A DNA stretch of 35,134 bases from Chryseobacterium indologenes (GTDB lineage: Bacteria; Bacteroidota; Bacteroidia; Flavobacteriales; Weeksellaceae): positions 1 through 35,134 of the forward strand of contig LAZY01000170.1 in NCBI GenBank assembly GCA_001013295.1, read 5' to 3'. Position numbers and translations under genes: made by a program. The notes under the pieces are model-generated. The model did not search any database, was not told the DNA's origin, and worked only from the letters and a program-made list of their open reading frames with translations. Below, in pieces: positions 34,264 through 35,134 of the stretch (its first letter is position 1; the number at the start of each line of letters is the position of its first letter).

Positions 34264-34317
34264 AATTTTATATAAGTGTCCCGTCCTAAAATAAGTTGAC
34301 AACAAATCGACTTATTT

Positions 34318-34708
34318 ATGAAACATCAAGAATTAAAAAGAGAAAAACGCACACAAAGAGACTACAGTATCGCCTTTAAATTAGGAGTAGTTTCTCAAGT
34401 AGAAAACGGCGATTATACTTATAAGCAGGCTCAAAAAGAGTATGGCATCCAGGGAAGAAGTACCGTTTTGGTTTGGTTACGAAGATATGGTAACTTAGAG
34501 TGGAGTAAACCCAAACTTCATACTATGCATAATTCCAAAGAAACTCCGGCTCAAAAAATTAAGCGTTTAGAAAGAGAACTTGGCCGATGAAAAGCTAAAA
34601 ATCAAGGTTCTTAATATGATGATTGATCTCTCGGATAAACAATATGGGACTCAAATCAGAAAAAAGTTTTCCTCCCAACAATCTTCAAACTCCACAGACA
34701 AGAAATAA
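34318..34708 (+). pseudogene. IS3-family transposase OrfA, frameshifted
   Basis: The OrfA helix-turn-helix protein (MKHQELKREKRTQRDYSIAF, then KQAQKEYGIQGRSTVLVWLRRY) reads in frame to a stop at 34590, giving 90 residues. Removing one G in CTTGGCCGATGAA (about 34579-34591) restores ERELADEKLKIKVLNMMIDL, the expected leucine-zipper continuation, to a stop at 34706-34708, for about 129 residues. The slippery heptamer at 34660-34666 is in that restored frame. So this copy has a one-base insertion, or a sequencing error, that cuts the zipper and uncouples orfB. Confidence 0.75.
34660..34666 (+). other. Programmed -1 frameshift heptamer of the IS
   Basis: A-AAA-AAG lies in the restored orfA frame. 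A -1 slip here enters the orfB frame (V-F-L-P-T-I-F-K...) that stays open to the window end. This is the standard way IS3-family elements make the OrfAB fusion transposase. Confidence 0.65.
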
Positions 34709-35134
34709 GTATATCGAGACTGTGTAGATTGTTTGGGATAAGCCGGCAGGCTATTTATCAGGCTAGGCAAAGGATCTTGATCCGTGAAAACGAATTACTG
34801 AAAGTAAAATTTCTGGTCCAGGAAATACGAATGAAACTACCTAAATTGGGAACAAGAAAGCTTTATTACCTTCTTAAAGAACAGCTAATAAAGGAAGGTA
34901 TCAAATTGGGTAGAGATGCCTTGTTTGCCTACTTAAAAAGAGAGAAAATGCTGATCTGCAGACAAAAGAAATATATTAAAACAACATTTTCAAAGCATTG
35001 GCTTAGAAAACATCCCAATCTGCTGAAGGATTTGAAAGTAGAGAAAACTGAACAGGTATTTGTAAGTGATATAACTTACCTTAAAACCAGAGCGTCTACA
35101 TGTTACTTATCTTTGGTAACAGATGCCTACAGTA
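34666..35134 (+). CDS. IS3-family transposase OrfB, 5' part
   Basis: About 156 codons of the catalytic subunit, in the -1 frame relative to intact orfA and open to the window edge. ISRLCRLFGISRQAIYQARQ and KLPKLGTRKLYYLLKEQ are the N-terminal HTH_21-like region. FVSDITYLKT carries the first aspartate of the DDE integrase core, and CYLSLVTDAYS leads towards the second. There is no good start codon at the 5' end, as expected when it is made by frameshifting (an ATG at 34831 is internal). The C-terminal half lies outside the window. Confidence 0.85.

Larger units (their letters stand above)
33616..34276. other. Gene-free interval with palindrome and orphan terminator
   Basis: About 660 bases with no plausible gene on either strand. 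It carries a perfect palindrome (34151-34183), a terminator (34237-34263) and a loose inverted pair, ATATACCAGCTCCGGTT near 34046 and AACGGGCTGGAGAATATAT near 34094. The interval ends at the IS element. Confidence 0.6.
34277..35134 (+). mobile_element. IS3-family insertion sequence, right-edge copy (partial)
   Basis: It begins with TGTCCCGTCCTAAAATAAG (the TG terminus of IS3-family elements), followed by orfA at 34318 and orfB in the -1 frame, which runs off the window. It is the same element as at 1-112 but in inverted orientation. The right end, target duplication and remaining DDE residues are outside the window. Confidence 0.9.

Noticed and set aside
1..35134. A composite transposon bounded by the two IS copies
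   Set aside because: The segment contains rpoB, rpoC and ribosomal protein genes, which are core chromosome, and no typical cargo. The copies are more simply independent insertions or contig ends.
1..35134. CRISPR arrays, tRNA or rRNA genes
   Set aside because: No regularly spaced direct repeats, cloverleaf sequences or rRNA stretches were seen on either strand by reading.

Overview
The window reads as a chromosomal segment of a Flavobacteriia/Weeksellaceae bacterium, most probably Chryseobacterium or a close relative. It has low GC, promoters of the Bacteroidetes type (TTTG, about 19-20 nt, then TAnnTTTG), four proteins with the type IX secretion (T9SS) type A C-terminal sorting domain, a DUF3467 gene directly after rpoC, and several secreted proteins that begin with the flavobacterial VGINTxxPxxTLDVxG signature. 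Nearly every gene is on the minus strand, so genes read from high to low coordinates.

Layout from left to right. 1-112 is the end of an IS3-family element that runs off the left edge. 141-1160 holds a cytidine deaminase-like gene and a GrpB-family gene. 1306-4344 is a tight five-gene operon: DUF5777-type beta-barrel, one-haem cytochrome c lipoprotein, YceI, periplasmic ankyrin protein and a T9SS protein with a DOMON-like body. A Crp/Fnr regulator (4468-5118) lies just upstream, and a Crp-type palindrome sits at the class II activator position of the operon promoter. 5416-11523 is a second cluster: T9SS Asp-box propeller protein, small lipoprotein, membrane-anchored protein of unknown function and TonB-dependent receptor. 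12012-20576 is rpoB-rpoC-DUF3467 with its own promoter and a leader of about 320 nt. 21015-25403 is a surface-protein cluster (small unknown protein, YadA-head-like protein, large T9SS protein with thrombospondin type 3 repeats) lying between the rpo genes and rplKAJL (25678-27851). 28143-29765 is a T9SS propeller-like protein, with a pair of 15-bp direct repeats in its upstream region. 29909-31465 is a membrane-anchored TPR/LuxR-type regulator. 31640-33615 is a three-gene run of related secreted proteins of unknown function. 33616-34276 is gene-free and carries a perfect palindrome and an orphan terminator. From 34277 a second IS3-family copy, inverted relative to the first, runs off the right edge.

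How it fits together. The core-genome part (rplKAJL, rpoBC-DUF3467) is a normal informational set broken into separately promoted units, with surface and secretion genes on both sides and in the gap. The most interesting candidate for an undescribed system is the five-gene operon at 1306-4344. It combines an outer-membrane barrel, a tethered cytochrome c, a lipid/quinone-binding YceI fold and a possible haem-binding DOMON domain exported by T9SS, under an adjacent Crp-like regulator. That is what an envelope electron-transfer or redox-stress module would look like. The function is inferred from composition and is not shown by the sequence.
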